DNA from: CAZXIC01 sp964640195
GTDB taxonomy: Archaea; Iainarchaeota; Iainarchaeia; Iainarchaeales; GCA-2688035
Direction: 5' to 3'
Assembly: GCA_964640195.1 (NCBI GenBank)
Contig: CAZXIC010000002.1
Span: 1 to 64,000 of the forward strand
Length of the DNA: 64,000 nucleotides
Part shown: one piece after another, positions 19,091 to 26,804 of the stretch
Layout of the letters: each line of letters starts with the position of its first letter
Position numbering within the stretch: position 1 is the first letter of the stretch
Notes under the pieces: generated by a model
Databases searched by the model: none
Seen by the model: the letters and a program-made list of their open reading frames with translations, nothing else
Told to the model about the DNA's origin: nothing
Translations under genes and position numbers: made by a program

Positions 19091-20185
19091 ATGGTTTTGG
19101 CGTATTTGCTGCTGGCGGTAATCTGCATTCTTGGTGTTACGACAACAGCAAGCGATTTAAGGCATGGCAAGATATATAATAAGACAATAGCTGCAGCAAT
19201 GGCAGCAGCTGTTGTTGTCAACGCAGTGCAACTGCAGTTTGGCAGCCTGCTTCTGTTCAGCGCAAACCTTTTCTTTGCATTCCTCGCAGGTTTCATCTTA
19301 TTTGCTGCAAGGATGTGGAGCGCCGCAGATGCAAAGCTGTTTCTGGCATACGCCCTGCTCGTCCCGGGCAGCTTTAACGTTTTTGGCTCCTTTCCCCTGT
19401 TTCCCTCGCTTAACATCCTGGTAAACGCCTTTGTGCCTGCTTTCCTTTTCCTTCTGGTTAGGCTGCTGCAGCAGACAACAGCAGGGCAAAAAATTGAAAG
19501 CCTGGGGAGGGCGTTTGCACTCCGCAATCTGGCTTACCTTTCAGCCGGGGTTTTCGCTTTGGGCTGGCTGGTTGAAGTGTTGCTGTTTTTCCTTGGGATT
19601 CCAGGCAACTTTTTCCTGAATATCTTCATCCTGTTCATTTTAATTGAATTGGTTGGCTCGCTTGTGCCTGGGAAATTTACTGCATATTTGATTGCACTGC
19701 TCGCCCTGGGCAGGATTGCACTGCAATTCAGCCAGCTTGCAAGCGCTGCATTCCTGCTGAATTTTGCACTGAGCGTCTTGTCAATTCTTTTGCTGTTTTA
19801 CTTCACTGTCAGCCTCGGCTTCCTTGCCTACGGGAAAAGGACAAGGGTAAGCGAACTAAAGCAGGGCATGGTTCTGCTTGAGGCAGTAGCAGGCAACAGC
19901 AAGGGCAAGTTTGTCAAAAAAGACATTTTCAGTAGGGGACTTTTTGCTGCACTCGGCAGCATGAAAACGCCGCTTGCAATTGACGTAAAGGCAAGCGGTT
20001 TGCAGCAGCGGGACATTGAAAGGCTAAGGCAGTGGCAGCAGCATGGAAAACTGGGCTTTGACAGCATTCTGGTCCAGCGCAGCTTCGCATTTGCGCCAAT
20101 ACTGTTCTTCGGCGTAATTTTAACCATCCTGTGCAGCGGCAACTGCATAGCATTTCTCGCATCCCTCCTATTGAAGGGTTTATAA
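19091..20185 (+). CDS. Prepilin-type aspartyl peptidase (A24 family), membrane
   Basis: A polytopic membrane protein of 364 residues with the two aspartates of type IV prepilin/preflagellin peptidases: D22 in TTASDLRHGKIYN and D80 in WSAADAKLF, a variant of the GxxD box. The first about 110 residues carry the catalytic helices, followed by further helices and a soluble segment (about 240-325) before a final hydrophobic stretch. Such enzymes cleave class III signal peptides of archaellins and pilins; two proteins with such leaders are encoded at 50895-51938 and 55819-56304. It lies 34 nt upstream of the HxsD-like gene on the same strand, so it may belong to that operon, although a separate TATA box is present. 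The first Asp motif is classic; the second is divergent. Confidence 0.8.
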   Translation: MVLAYLLLAVICILGVTTTASDLRHGKIYNKTIAAAMAAAVVVNAVQLQFGSLLLFSANLFFAFLAGFILFAARMWSAADAKLFLAYALLVPGSFNVFGSFPLFPSLNILVNAFVPAFLFLLVRLLQQTTAGQKIESLGRAFALRNLAYLSAGVFALGWLVEVLLFFLGIPGNFFLNIFILFILIELVGSLVPGKFTAYLIALLALGRIALQFSQLASAAFLLNFALSVLSILLLFYFTVSLGFLAYGKRTRVSELKQGMVLLEAVAGNSKGKFVKKDIFSRGLFAALGSMKTPLAIDVKASGLQQRDIERLRQWQQHGKLGFDSILVQRSFAFAPILFFGVILTILCSGNCIAFLASLLLKGL

Positions 20186-20188
20186 TTT
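20178..20188 (+). promoter_or_regulatory. TATA box of the His-Xaa-Ser-type operon
   Basis: A GTTTATAATTT element lies at the end of the peptidase gene, 33-40 nt before the first HxsD-like start. This spacing suits a promoter giving a short-leader transcript for the downstream radical SAM island. Confidence 0.45.
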
Positions 20189-20219
20189 TTTTTAACCCAA
20201 TTTTAAATGGGTGCCGAGG

Positions 20220-20633
20220 ATGGAGAGGGCTGAAGCTGGAAACTTTGTTTTGAACGAAAGGGAAAAAAGCGTTATTGTCTCAGTTAACCCGAAAATCTAT
20301 CCGCTGCCTGCTGTCTTCAGCGCAGCCTACTCCCTGATGGACAGGGCCTATGCAGTGGTTGACGGCGACAAAAGCAAGCGGCTGACTGTTACCCTCTGGC
20401 CAAAGGGGAAGCAGCGGCTGCATGAACTTGCAATGCTGTTCAACCAGGAGCTGCTTAACTACTCTGTCTGCTTCAACCAGGCAAGGGAAACCGCTGCCGT
20501 AAGGGAAGCCCTAATAAAGAGGGCTTTCCTTGGCCATGATGCAGCTGAAGACAAGGATGAGTTGCTTGTTAAAGACCCTTTGGGCATTGCAAATCCCTGG
20601 CAAAAGCAAAAGGGCAAAAAGGCAGGGAAATGA
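20220..20633 (+). CDS. hxsD: HxsD-like protein (His-Xaa-Ser peptide modification system)
   Basis: A 137-residue protein resembling HxsD, the small non-radical-SAM component of the His-Xaa-Ser RiPP system. Recognisable features are a strand leading into NPKIYPLPAVFSAAY (about 23-37), a DRAYAVVDG strand-turn, and the C-terminal signature LFNQELLNYSVCFNQARETA followed by VREALIKRAF, where HxsD proteins carry a 'F.neLlDy.lr....eT..iRe.i...AF' helix pair. The Lys-rich tail is local. I prefer the ATG at 20220 over a GTG at 20211, because GGGTG lies 6 nt upstream of it. The stop is directly followed by a second, shorter homologue. HxsD's exact role is unknown; a precursor-binding or chaperone role for the maturases is plausible. 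Assignment is from remembered family pattern. Confidence 0.7.
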   Translation: MERAEAGNFVLNEREKSVIVSVNPKIYPLPAVFSAAYSLMDRAYAVVDGDKSKRLTVTLWPKGKQRLHELAMLFNQELLNYSVCFNQARETAAVREALIKRAFLGHDAAEDKDELLVKDPLGIANPWQKQKGKKAGK

Positions 20634-20870
20634 ATGCAGCATGTTTCTGTTGAAAAGGGGAAGCTGGTGGTAAGGCTGAACAGCAGTTTTTACTCAAAGA
20701 AGGCGGTAACGCGTGCAGCGGAGGAATTCAGCAATGCATGCGATTCAAAAATCACCAGGCGCGGCAAATTCTTTTGCATATGCCTGCTGCCCCGCTCAAA
20801 AGAATTGTGCATCAAAGAGACAGGCCTGCTGTTCTGCAACTTTGCCCTTGCGGCAATGCAGGCGAGGTAG
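20634..20870 (+). CDS. Second, short HxsD-like protein
   Basis: A 78-residue protein whose ATG abuts the stop of the preceding HxsD-like gene (TGAATG). It aligns along most of its length with residues 17-85 of that neighbour: VRLNSSFYSKKAVTRAAEEF against VSVNPKIYPLPAVFSAAYSL, then a short strand pair, and LLFCNFALAAM against MLFNQELLNYS. It therefore looks like a minimal HxsD paralogue lacking the C-terminal helix with the 'RETA..RE' signature. The pair may form a heterodimer or serve different maturases. It contains five cysteines (residues 36, 48, 50, 59, 68), which is odd for so short a protein. Function is unknown beyond the operon context. Confidence 0.6.
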   Translation: MQHVSVEKGKLVVRLNSSFYSKKAVTRAAEEFSNACDSKITRRGKFFCICLLPRSKELCIKETGLLFCNFALAAMQAR

Positions 20871-20884
20871 CCAGGCTGGTTTGA

Positions 20885-22291
20885 ATGGGTGCCAAAAGCA
20901 AAGCTGTTCTGTTCAACCGCTTCTTTCTGCACAGCTTTGACAGGGGGCACAACCTGCTTACAACAGACCACGGCGGCTGGGCTGTGCTTGACAGCAAGGA
21001 ATTGCAGGAGTTGCAGGAAAGGAAGCCTGGCAAAAGGCTTTCTTCAAAGCTTGAAAAACGGGGGATAATCGTAACGCGGAAAAGCAGGGAAAAAATAGCT
21101 GAAAGGTTTGAGAAGCGGTTTGGGTTCCTGTTCAATGGAACGAGCCTGCACATAGTCAACCCAACAATGAGGTGCAACCAGTCGTGCGTTTACTGCTATG
21201 CAAACGCAACGAATGCACTTGGCAGCAAGGAGGGCGATTTAAGCGAGGAAACCGCAGAGAAAATAGTTGACTTCATCTTCCAGTCGCCTGCCAGGGATAT
21301 TACAATAGAGTTCCAGGGCGGCGAGCCCCTGTTAAGGTTTGACTTGGTGCGGTTTATGGTTGAAAAAGCGAAGGAAAAGAATGCCGAAAAAGGGAAAAGC
21401 ATCCTGTGGAATGTTGTGACAAACCTTACCCTCATGAATGACGGCATAGCGAAATTCCTCGAGGAAAACAGGGTGTGCCTTTCAACCTCGCTGGACGGTC
21501 CAAAGGAAGTGCACGAAAAGAACAGGCCTTTTACCGGCAATGGCAGCTATGAGCAGGTTCTTGGCTGGATAAAGAGGCTGAAAAAGGACTACGAGCTTGG
21601 CAACGTCGGGCTGCTTCCGACCATAACAAGGCATTCACTGCCTTACGCAAAAGAGCTTGTTCGGCTTTATGCATCGCTTGGCATGAGGGACATTAGGCCT
21701 GTTGTGCTGCGGCGGATTGGAAGGGCAGCAAGCAGCTGGGACAAAATCGGATACAGTGCAGAGCAGTACCTCTGCTTCTGGAAACAGGTTGTTGAAGAAT
21801 GCATCAGGAGGACAAGGCGAGGCAAGTTCATGAGCGAAACAACCGCTGTCCTGATTCTGCTGAAGATTTTGGGCAAAAGGTTCCCGAACTACACCTGCTT
21901 CTCAATGCCCTGCGGCGCAGGGCTGATGCAGACAGCATATGCCTGCAACGGCGACATATACACTTGCGACGAGGCAAAGGCAATTGGGCTTTTCAGATTG
22001 GGCAGCGCTAAGAAGCAGAGCTACAAGGAGGTTTACCTCAGCCCTGACGCCTTGAACATAGTGCAGCTAAGCAGCGGCTTTTCAATGCCGTGCAATGAAT
22101 GCGTTTGGCATGCCTACTGCGGCTACTGCCCTGTCACAGCATACGCCCACCAGGGCAACCCTGTAAGCAAGCTTCCCCTTGACTTTGACTGCAGGATAAA
22201 GAAAGGGCAGATAGAATACATATTCAAAAAACTGCTCTTTTCCAAGGACATGGGCATACTGCTGCAGTGGGCTGACAAAGCAAAAATTTAA
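20885..22291 (+). CDS. hxsB: HxsB-like radical SAM/SPASM peptide maturase
   Basis: A 468-residue radical SAM enzyme matching the HxsB type of maturase. The N-terminal 85 residues form a small wing with LFNRFFLHSF and LLTTDHGGWAVL motifs, as in HxsB. The radical SAM core follows with C97-x3-C101-x2-C104 (RCNQSCVYC) and the GGEP motif (145-148). The C-terminal SPASM region holds many Cys able to bind two auxiliary [4Fe-4S] clusters: C338, C343, C354, C361, C403, C406, C412, C415 and C436. Such enzymes cleave S-adenosylmethionine to a radical that modifies a ribosomal peptide. The gene sits 14 nt after the short HxsD-like gene and 31 nt before the peptide gene, as expected for a RiPP cassette. 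The substrate is inferred. Confidence 0.8.
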   Translation: MGAKSKAVLFNRFFLHSFDRGHNLLTTDHGGWAVLDSKELQELQERKPGKRLSSKLEKRGIIVTRKSREKIAERFEKRFGFLFNGTSLHIVNPTMRCNQSCVYCYANATNALGSKEGDLSEETAEKIVDFIFQSPARDITIEFQGGEPLLRFDLVRFMVEKAKEKNAEKGKSILWNVVTNLTLMNDGIAKFLEENRVCLSTSLDGPKEVHEKNRPFTGNGSYEQVLGWIKRLKKDYELGNVGLLPTITRHSLPYAKELVRLYASLGMRDIRPVVLRRIGRAASSWDKIGYSAEQYLCFWKQVVEECIRRTRRGKFMSETTAVLILLKILGKRFPNYTCFSMPCGAGLMQTAYACNGDIYTCDEAKAIGLFRLGSAKKQSYKEVYLSPDALNIVQLSSGFSMPCNECVWHAYCGYCPVTAYAHQGNPVSKLPLDFDCRIKKGQIEYIFKKLLFSKDMGILLQWADKAKI

Positions 22292-22322
22292 TAAGGGGAA
22301 AAGGTGTAATATTGTTGAAAAC

Positions 22323-22586
22323 ATGGGAAAAGAGAGGCTGCCGCAGCTTAGAAAAACCATTTCCGGCTACCTCCTGGAAGAGGACGGAAAGATTTCAAAA
22401 CACTCTCTTCTCAGCATAGGCGCAGCATTAAGTGGCGCCGCAATAGCAGCGGCAATGCAGGTGCAAAGTGTAAAGGCTGATGACGCAAATCATACCCACA
22501 GCCACATAAGCCACACTTCCCATGGAAGCCACAGCAGCCACGGCTCGCACAGCAGCGGCGGTGGCGGTGGTGGCGGTGGATGTTAA
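22323..22586 (+). CDS. hxsA: Candidate RiPP precursor with His-Xaa-Ser repeats and Gly8-Cys tail
   Basis: An 87-residue peptide and the likely substrate of the surrounding maturases. Residues 1-27 look like a leader with a LLEEDGKISKHS stretch. Residues 28-46 are a hydrophobic Ala-rich helix that could be a signal or membrane segment, followed by VKADDA. From 57 on, the peptide is only His, Ser, Thr, Gly, Ile, Asn-type residues: six perfect tandem H-x-S triplets (61-78), then eight glycines and a terminal Cys87. HxsA proteins of bacteria carry such His-Xaa-Ser repeats. The Gly8-Cys end is unusual and may be a cleavage or thiol-attachment site. It lies between the HxsB-like gene and a B12-type radical SAM gene. 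It could instead simply be a metal-binding His-rich surface peptide. Confidence 0.75.
   Translation: MGKERLPQLRKTISGYLLEEDGKISKHSLLSIGAALSGAAIAAAMQVQSVKADDANHTHSHISHTSHGSHSSHGSHSSGGGGGGGGC
22503..22556 (+). repeat. Six tandem His-Xaa-Ser codon triplets
   Basis: Eighteen codons encode H-x-S six times in a row, with x = Ile, Thr, Gly, Ser, Gly, Ser. The codons vary for the same residue (Ser as AGC, TCC and TCG; His as CAC and CAT), so the repeat is kept at protein level and is not a recent DNA slippage product. Confidence 0.9.
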
Positions 22587-22625
22587 GATTTTATTCTAGT
22601 TCTGCCATTAATTTAATGGTGGCTT

Positions 22626-24977
22626 ATGGTTGAGAGAAGGCAAAAATATATTCTTCTTATAAATCCACCAATTCACTCAACCTATTACAAGTTCCACGCC
22701 TGCCAGCCCGTTGGCCTGCTTAGGATTGGCACATATTTGAGGCAGCAGGGGCATAAGGTGAAGATGATTGACAGCCTTAGGGACATTGACTGCAATTTAG
22801 CTTACTATCTTGCCAAAAAAAGGGAAAAAAAATTTGTCAGATGGGAAAAGTGTGGAAACTTTAAGGGAAGTAAGCTAAGTAAAAAAATCTTCTTTTATGG
22901 CATTCCCTGGAGCGAGTTCAGGCAGCAATTGGCAGAAGAAAACCCTGACGAAATATGGATTGGCTCGACAATGACTTATTACTGGGAGGGCGTCCACCAG
23001 GCTGTGAAAATATGCAAGGAAATGCACCCTGACGCAAAGGTTGTGGTTGGCGGGCTTTATGCTACGCTCTGCCCTGAACACGCAAAGAAAAGCGGCGCAG
23101 ACGAGGTATTTCAGGGCGAACTGTTTCCTGCAAGCGACTGCCCGACAGCGATAGATTTGCTGCCAAAAATACCAAACTATGCTGTTATAAAGTCAACAAG
23201 GGGCTGCCCCAACAACTGCAGCTACTGTGCTGTCCATAAGCTGGAGGGGAGAAAGATGCGCTACAGGAGCCCTGAGGCTGTTGTTGCAGAGATAGAGGAA
23301 AAAATCAGCCGATATAGCATAAGAAGCTTCGTTTTCTGGGAGTCAAACCTCCTGATGAACACAAAACAGCATTTTGAAAAAATGCTTGACCTGATAATTG
23401 AAAAGAAGCTTAACATCTCATTAAGGGCGCCAGAGGGACTTGCGCCAAACCTTGTGTATGAAGAGCTTGCAGTTAAAATGAAAACGGCCGGCTTCTGCGA
23501 TATTTCGCTGCCATTGGAAAGCGCCAGCGATGAAATGTGCAAGAAAAGGTTCCACAGGGTAAGCAAGCTGGATGACCTTAAAAGAGCAGTCAGGATATTC
23601 AAGAAAGCCGGCTTCAAAAGGGGGGATATAACAATTTTTGTTCTTGCAGGAATGCAAGGGCAGTCAATTGAAGACGTGCTAAAGTCGTTCATAGAGGTGT
23701 GGAAGCTAGATGCAAAAATAATGACAATGCCCTTTACCCCAATCCCGGGGACAGAGGAGTTTGGGAAGTACAGGCACTTGATTAAAGATAAGGGCCTGCA
23801 CCAGTTAAGCCCTGGTTTGTGGTGCTTTGCAAGAAACAACAGGGAGTTGATGCAGCTTGAGGAATGCTTGCAGATTACTGACAAACCAGACTATTTGCGT
23901 ATCCAGAAGGGCTGGAACAAACAGAAAACTCAACTGGTAAGAAAAATTGAGCGCATAATCAGAAAAGAGATAAAGGGCCAGGAAGAAAGAAAAAAAATCT
24001 TGCAAAGTATGTACGGCGACAAAACTCAGGAACACAGGAGGGTTGACATCAGGATGGGCTACAGGTGCAACAACAACTGCAGGTTCTGCTGCAATGAAAA
24101 GAGAAGGGCAAATGAAGCAATTGAAACAGAGAAAATAAAAGAAATTCTGCTTGCATGGAAAAAAAACGATATGGGCAAAGTTGTTTTCACCGGCGGAGAG
24201 CCGACAATAAGGCGTGACCTGCCTGAACTTATTTCGCTTGCAAATGGCCTTGGCTACAAGGCAATTCAAATAATAACAAATGGCAGGATGCTAAGCTATG
24301 AAAATTATTTGGAAAAACTAGTTGACACGGGCTTGACAAACGTATGCCTGTCGATTCCGGCAATGGATGAAAGTGAGTTTGACTACCTCACAAGGGTTGA
24401 AGGCAGCTACAGGCAGGTCATGCAAGCGATTGAAAACATCGGCAAAACAAACCTGGTAATGCAGACCATCACGCCGATAACAAAAAGGAACTACAAAAGG
24501 CTGCCGGAAATAGCGGCATTTCTGGCAGAGCTGACAGAGGACGCGGTTGACTTCGGCGCGGAATTCGTGTTCTTGAATCCAGAAGGAAACGCATGGCTTA
24601 ACAGGGCGGAATTCCTGCCGAAATACAGCGAAGTAAGGCCTTTTGTCAAAAAAGCCCTGGATGTTGCGAGGGAAAAAGGTCTGAGGCTGGGGATTGAAGA
24701 TGTGCCGTTCTGCCTTATGAGGAGGTACAAAAGGAGCAGGGTTGAGTTGCACATGGCTGAGGAACGGCTTTACGTTGACACAGACGGCATCAAAAAGGAC
24801 CTTAACAGGGCAAGGGCAGTTGAGGGCAAGGTAAAGGCAGAGCAGTGCAGAAAATGCAGGTACGACAACATTTGCGAGGGCGTCTGGAAAAATTATGCCA
24901 AAGTGCACGGCTTGCACGAGCTGAAGGCAGTGCCAGGCAGGAAGATTAAGGCAAGGGAAGAGGTTTTCATCAGCTGA
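22626..24977 (+). CDS. Fusion: B12-binding radical SAM enzyme + second HxsC-like radical SAM domain
   Basis: A 783-residue protein with two complete radical SAM units. Residues 1-175 are a cobalamin-binding-type Rossmann domain (LLINPPI at 10-16; IGSTMTYYWEG; VVVGGLYAT). A first radical SAM core follows, with C194-x3-C198-x2-C201 (RGCPNNCSYC), up to about 430. After a basic helical linker a second core begins (DIRMGYRCNNNCRFC; C481, C485, C488) with FTGGEPTIRRD and a TNGRMLSY strand, ending in a C-x2-C-x5-C-x-G-x-W motif. B12-type radical SAM enzymes often methylate unactivated carbons; the second half resembles the next three genes. I know of no standard family with this fusion. The role in modifying the neighbouring His-Xaa-Ser peptide is inferred. 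Confidence 0.8.
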   Translation: MVERRQKYILLINPPIHSTYYKFHACQPVGLLRIGTYLRQQGHKVKMIDSLRDIDCNLAYYLAKKREKKFVRWEKCGNFKGSKLSKKIFFYGIPWSEFRQQLAEENPDEIWIGSTMTYYWEGVHQAVKICKEMHPDAKVVVGGLYATLCPEHAKKSGADEVFQGELFPASDCPTAIDLLPKIPNYAVIKSTRGCPNNCSYCAVHKLEGRKMRYRSPEAVVAEIEEKISRYSIRSFVFWESNLLMNTKQHFEKMLDLIIEKKLNISLRAPEGLAPNLVYEELAVKMKTAGFCDISLPLESASDEMCKKRFHRVSKLDDLKRAVRIFKKAGFKRGDITIFVLAGMQGQSIEDVLKSFIEVWKLDAKIMTMPFTPIPGTEEFGKYRHLIKDKGLHQLSPGLWCFARNNRELMQLEECLQITDKPDYLRIQKGWNKQKTQLVRKIERIIRKEIKGQEERKKILQSMYGDKTQEHRRVDIRMGYRCNNNCRFCCNEKRRANEAIETEKIKEILLAWKKNDMGKVVFTGGEPTIRRDLPELISLANGLGYKAIQIITNGRMLSYENYLEKLVDTGLTNVCLSIPAMDESEFDYLTRVEGSYRQVMQAIENIGKTNLVMQTITPITKRNYKRLPEIAAFLAELTEDAVDFGAEFVFLNPEGNAWLNRAEFLPKYSEVRPFVKKALDVAREKGLRLGIEDVPFCLMRRYKRSRVELHMAEERLYVDTDGIKKDLNRARAVEGKVKAEQCRKCRYDNICEGVWKNYAKVHGLHELKAVPGRKIKAREEVFIS

Positions 24978-25011
24978 TTCTTTTATATTGCTTCAAGGTT
25001 AAAAAGTATTT

Positions 25012-25950
25012 ATGGTCTCAAATTTGCTCAGGCTGGGCAACAAGTGCAATGAAGCATGCATCTTCTGCACTGTTGCAAACGACAATGAAAAGGAGCTGAG
25101 CAGCGAAGAGGCAAAAAAAGCCATAAGGCAGATTGCAAGGCACAGCAAAACAATAAGCTTCACTGGCGGCGAGCCGACAACAAGAAGCGATTTGGCAGAA
25201 CTGGTTGAATGCGCAAAAAGGGCAGGCATTAAAAAAATTGAGCTGCAGAGCAATGCGCTGCTGCTCGACAAAAAAACCGTCCTCAGGCTCAGGAAAGCAG
25301 GGCTGAGCCATGCCTTCATCGCACTGCACAGCCACAAAAGGGAAACAAGCGAAGCGCTTGTCGGCAGGAAAAACAGCTTCGGCAAAACGGTTTCAGGAAT
25401 AAAGAATCTCCTCAGCGCAGGCATCCCCACAACAATCAGCCACGTAATCAATTCCCTGAACTACACACAATTAACTGGATTCAGCAAATTCGTTGAGGCG
25501 AATTTCCCCGGGATTAACAGCATCTACTTCGGGCTTGTAAGGCCGAACGGCAGGTGCGCTGAAAACGCATGGCTTTCTGTAAGGCTGACCGAGCTGCAGC
25601 CATGCCTTGCGAGGGCATTGGAATACTGCAACAGCAAAAAAATTTTCTTTGAGATTGAGGGCATTCCTCTATGTCATACAATCGGCTTTGAGGAAAACAA
25701 TGTTGAAAGCAGGAGGCTGATGGAAGAGCCTGTTGTTTACATCGGGAGCAGCGGAACAAAGCAGAACATCCACAGAAAATACCTTGCTGCAGTAAAGGCA
25801 AAAGGCAGGCAGTGCAGCCTCTGCTATCTGGACAGGCTGTGCTGCGGCGTGTGGAAAGAGTACGCTGCGCTGCACGGTACGTTTGAGCTGTTCCCGCAGT
25901 ACACTGACCCAAAAGAGGCTGAAGCCAAAATCAGGAGGCACATCCAATGA
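25012..25950 (+). CDS. HxsC-like radical SAM protein 1
   Basis: A 312-residue radical SAM protein. The cluster motif is at the very N-terminus (GNKCNEACIFC; C12, C16, C19), followed by FTGGEPTTRSD (50-60), an 'LQSNALLL' strand and an 'ALHSH' strand. The C-terminal end carries C-x2-C-x5-C-C-G-V-W-K-x-Y, shared with the next two genes and with the second half of the preceding fusion. This motif probably binds an auxiliary iron-sulfur cluster or zinc. The general plan (compact core starting near residue 1, PLH/ALH strand, HD.....GSF-like helix) fits the HxsC type of maturase better than SPASM enzymes. An AT-rich patch (24979-25011) precedes it and may hold an internal promoter. Its stop overlaps the next start by 4 nt. 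Confidence 0.7.
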   Translation: MVSNLLRLGNKCNEACIFCTVANDNEKELSSEEAKKAIRQIARHSKTISFTGGEPTTRSDLAELVECAKRAGIKKIELQSNALLLDKKTVLRLRKAGLSHAFIALHSHKRETSEALVGRKNSFGKTVSGIKNLLSAGIPTTISHVINSLNYTQLTGFSKFVEANFPGINSIYFGLVRPNGRCAENAWLSVRLTELQPCLARALEYCNSKKIFFEIEGIPLCHTIGFEENNVESRRLMEEPVVYIGSSGTKQNIHRKYLAAVKAKGRQCSLCYLDRLCCGVWKEYAALHGTFELFPQYTDPKEAEAKIRRHIQ

Positions 25951-26804
25951 AGGGCATTGATGTGGGAAACCAGTGCAACAACAACTGCATCATGTGCACC
26001 CAGATAAGGCCCTCGTTCAGCAATGCAGAGGCCAGGCAGAAAATGCACAGCAAAAAAGATTTGCTGAAACAAATAAAAGAAGCAAGGAACGAGCCAGCCA
26101 TTGTCTTCACTGGAGGCGAGCCGACAATGAGGCAGGACATCTTCGAGCTGATTGAAGCAGTAAAAAGCGCCTTTCCGATGAAAAGAATCTGCATGCTGAC
26201 GAACGGGAGAATGCTTGCCTACAAGGGATACGGCAAAGAGCTGGAAAAGATTGGCTTGAACGAGATAATAATTCCGCTGCACGGTCACAACGCTGCACTG
26301 CATGACTTCATATCCCAGACAGAGGGCAGCTTTGCGCAGACAGTGCAGGGAATAAAGAACATTAGGAAAAGCAGGATGACAACCGAGCTCAGGGTCGTTG
26401 TCCACAGGCTGAATTACGTTTACCTGCCGCACATTGCCTCCTTCATTGCAAAGCAGATGCCCTTTGTTGACAGAATTGTGTTCCTCTACTTTGACGCGAT
26501 TGGGAGCGGTGCATTAAACAGGGAAAGGCTGGCTGTATCATTCAAGCAGGTTGTTCCATTCCTTGCCAAGGCATTTGACAGGCTTGGCAGAACAAGGGAA
26601 AAGGCAAGGCTGTATCATTTCCCGCAATGCATCCTGCCCAAAAGCCTGAGGAAAGCGGTTTACGGCAGGACAGTTGAAATGACTAGGATTTTCTTCAAGC
26701 CAGAGTGCAGGGAATGCACCTACTTTTCCAAGTGCCCGGGCATCTGGAAGACGTACAAGAGAAACATAGGCTTGCAGGAGTTCAATGCAGTGGTGAGTGA
26801 ATGA
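25947..26804 (+). CDS. hxsC: HxsC-like radical SAM protein 2
   Basis: A 285-residue radical SAM protein and the best HxsC match of the set. It begins with VGNQCNNNCIMC (C10, C14, C17), has FTGGEPTMRQD, a LTNGRMLAYKGY strand, and an IIPLHGHNAALHDFISQTEG segment followed by SFAQTVQGIKNIR, where HxsC proteins carry an 'ipLyg....HDyiv...GaF.qTv.Gi.nl' pattern. A 'TTELRVVVHRLNYVYLPHIA' stretch also fits. It ends with C-x2-C-x5-C-P-G-I-W-K-x-Y. It overlaps both neighbours by ATGA, so translation is coupled. The predicted role is radical modification of the His-Xaa-Ser peptide together with the HxsB-like enzyme; this is inference from family and context. Confidence 0.72.
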   Translation: MKGIDVGNQCNNNCIMCTQIRPSFSNAEARQKMHSKKDLLKQIKEARNEPAIVFTGGEPTMRQDIFELIEAVKSAFPMKRICMLTNGRMLAYKGYGKELEKIGLNEIIIPLHGHNAALHDFISQTEGSFAQTVQGIKNIRKSRMTTELRVVVHRLNYVYLPHIASFIAKQMPFVDRIVFLYFDAIGSGALNRERLAVSFKQVVPFLAKAFDRLGRTREKARLYHFPQCILPKSLRKAVYGRTVEMTRIFFKPECRECTYFSKCPGIWKTYKRNIGLQEFNAVVSE

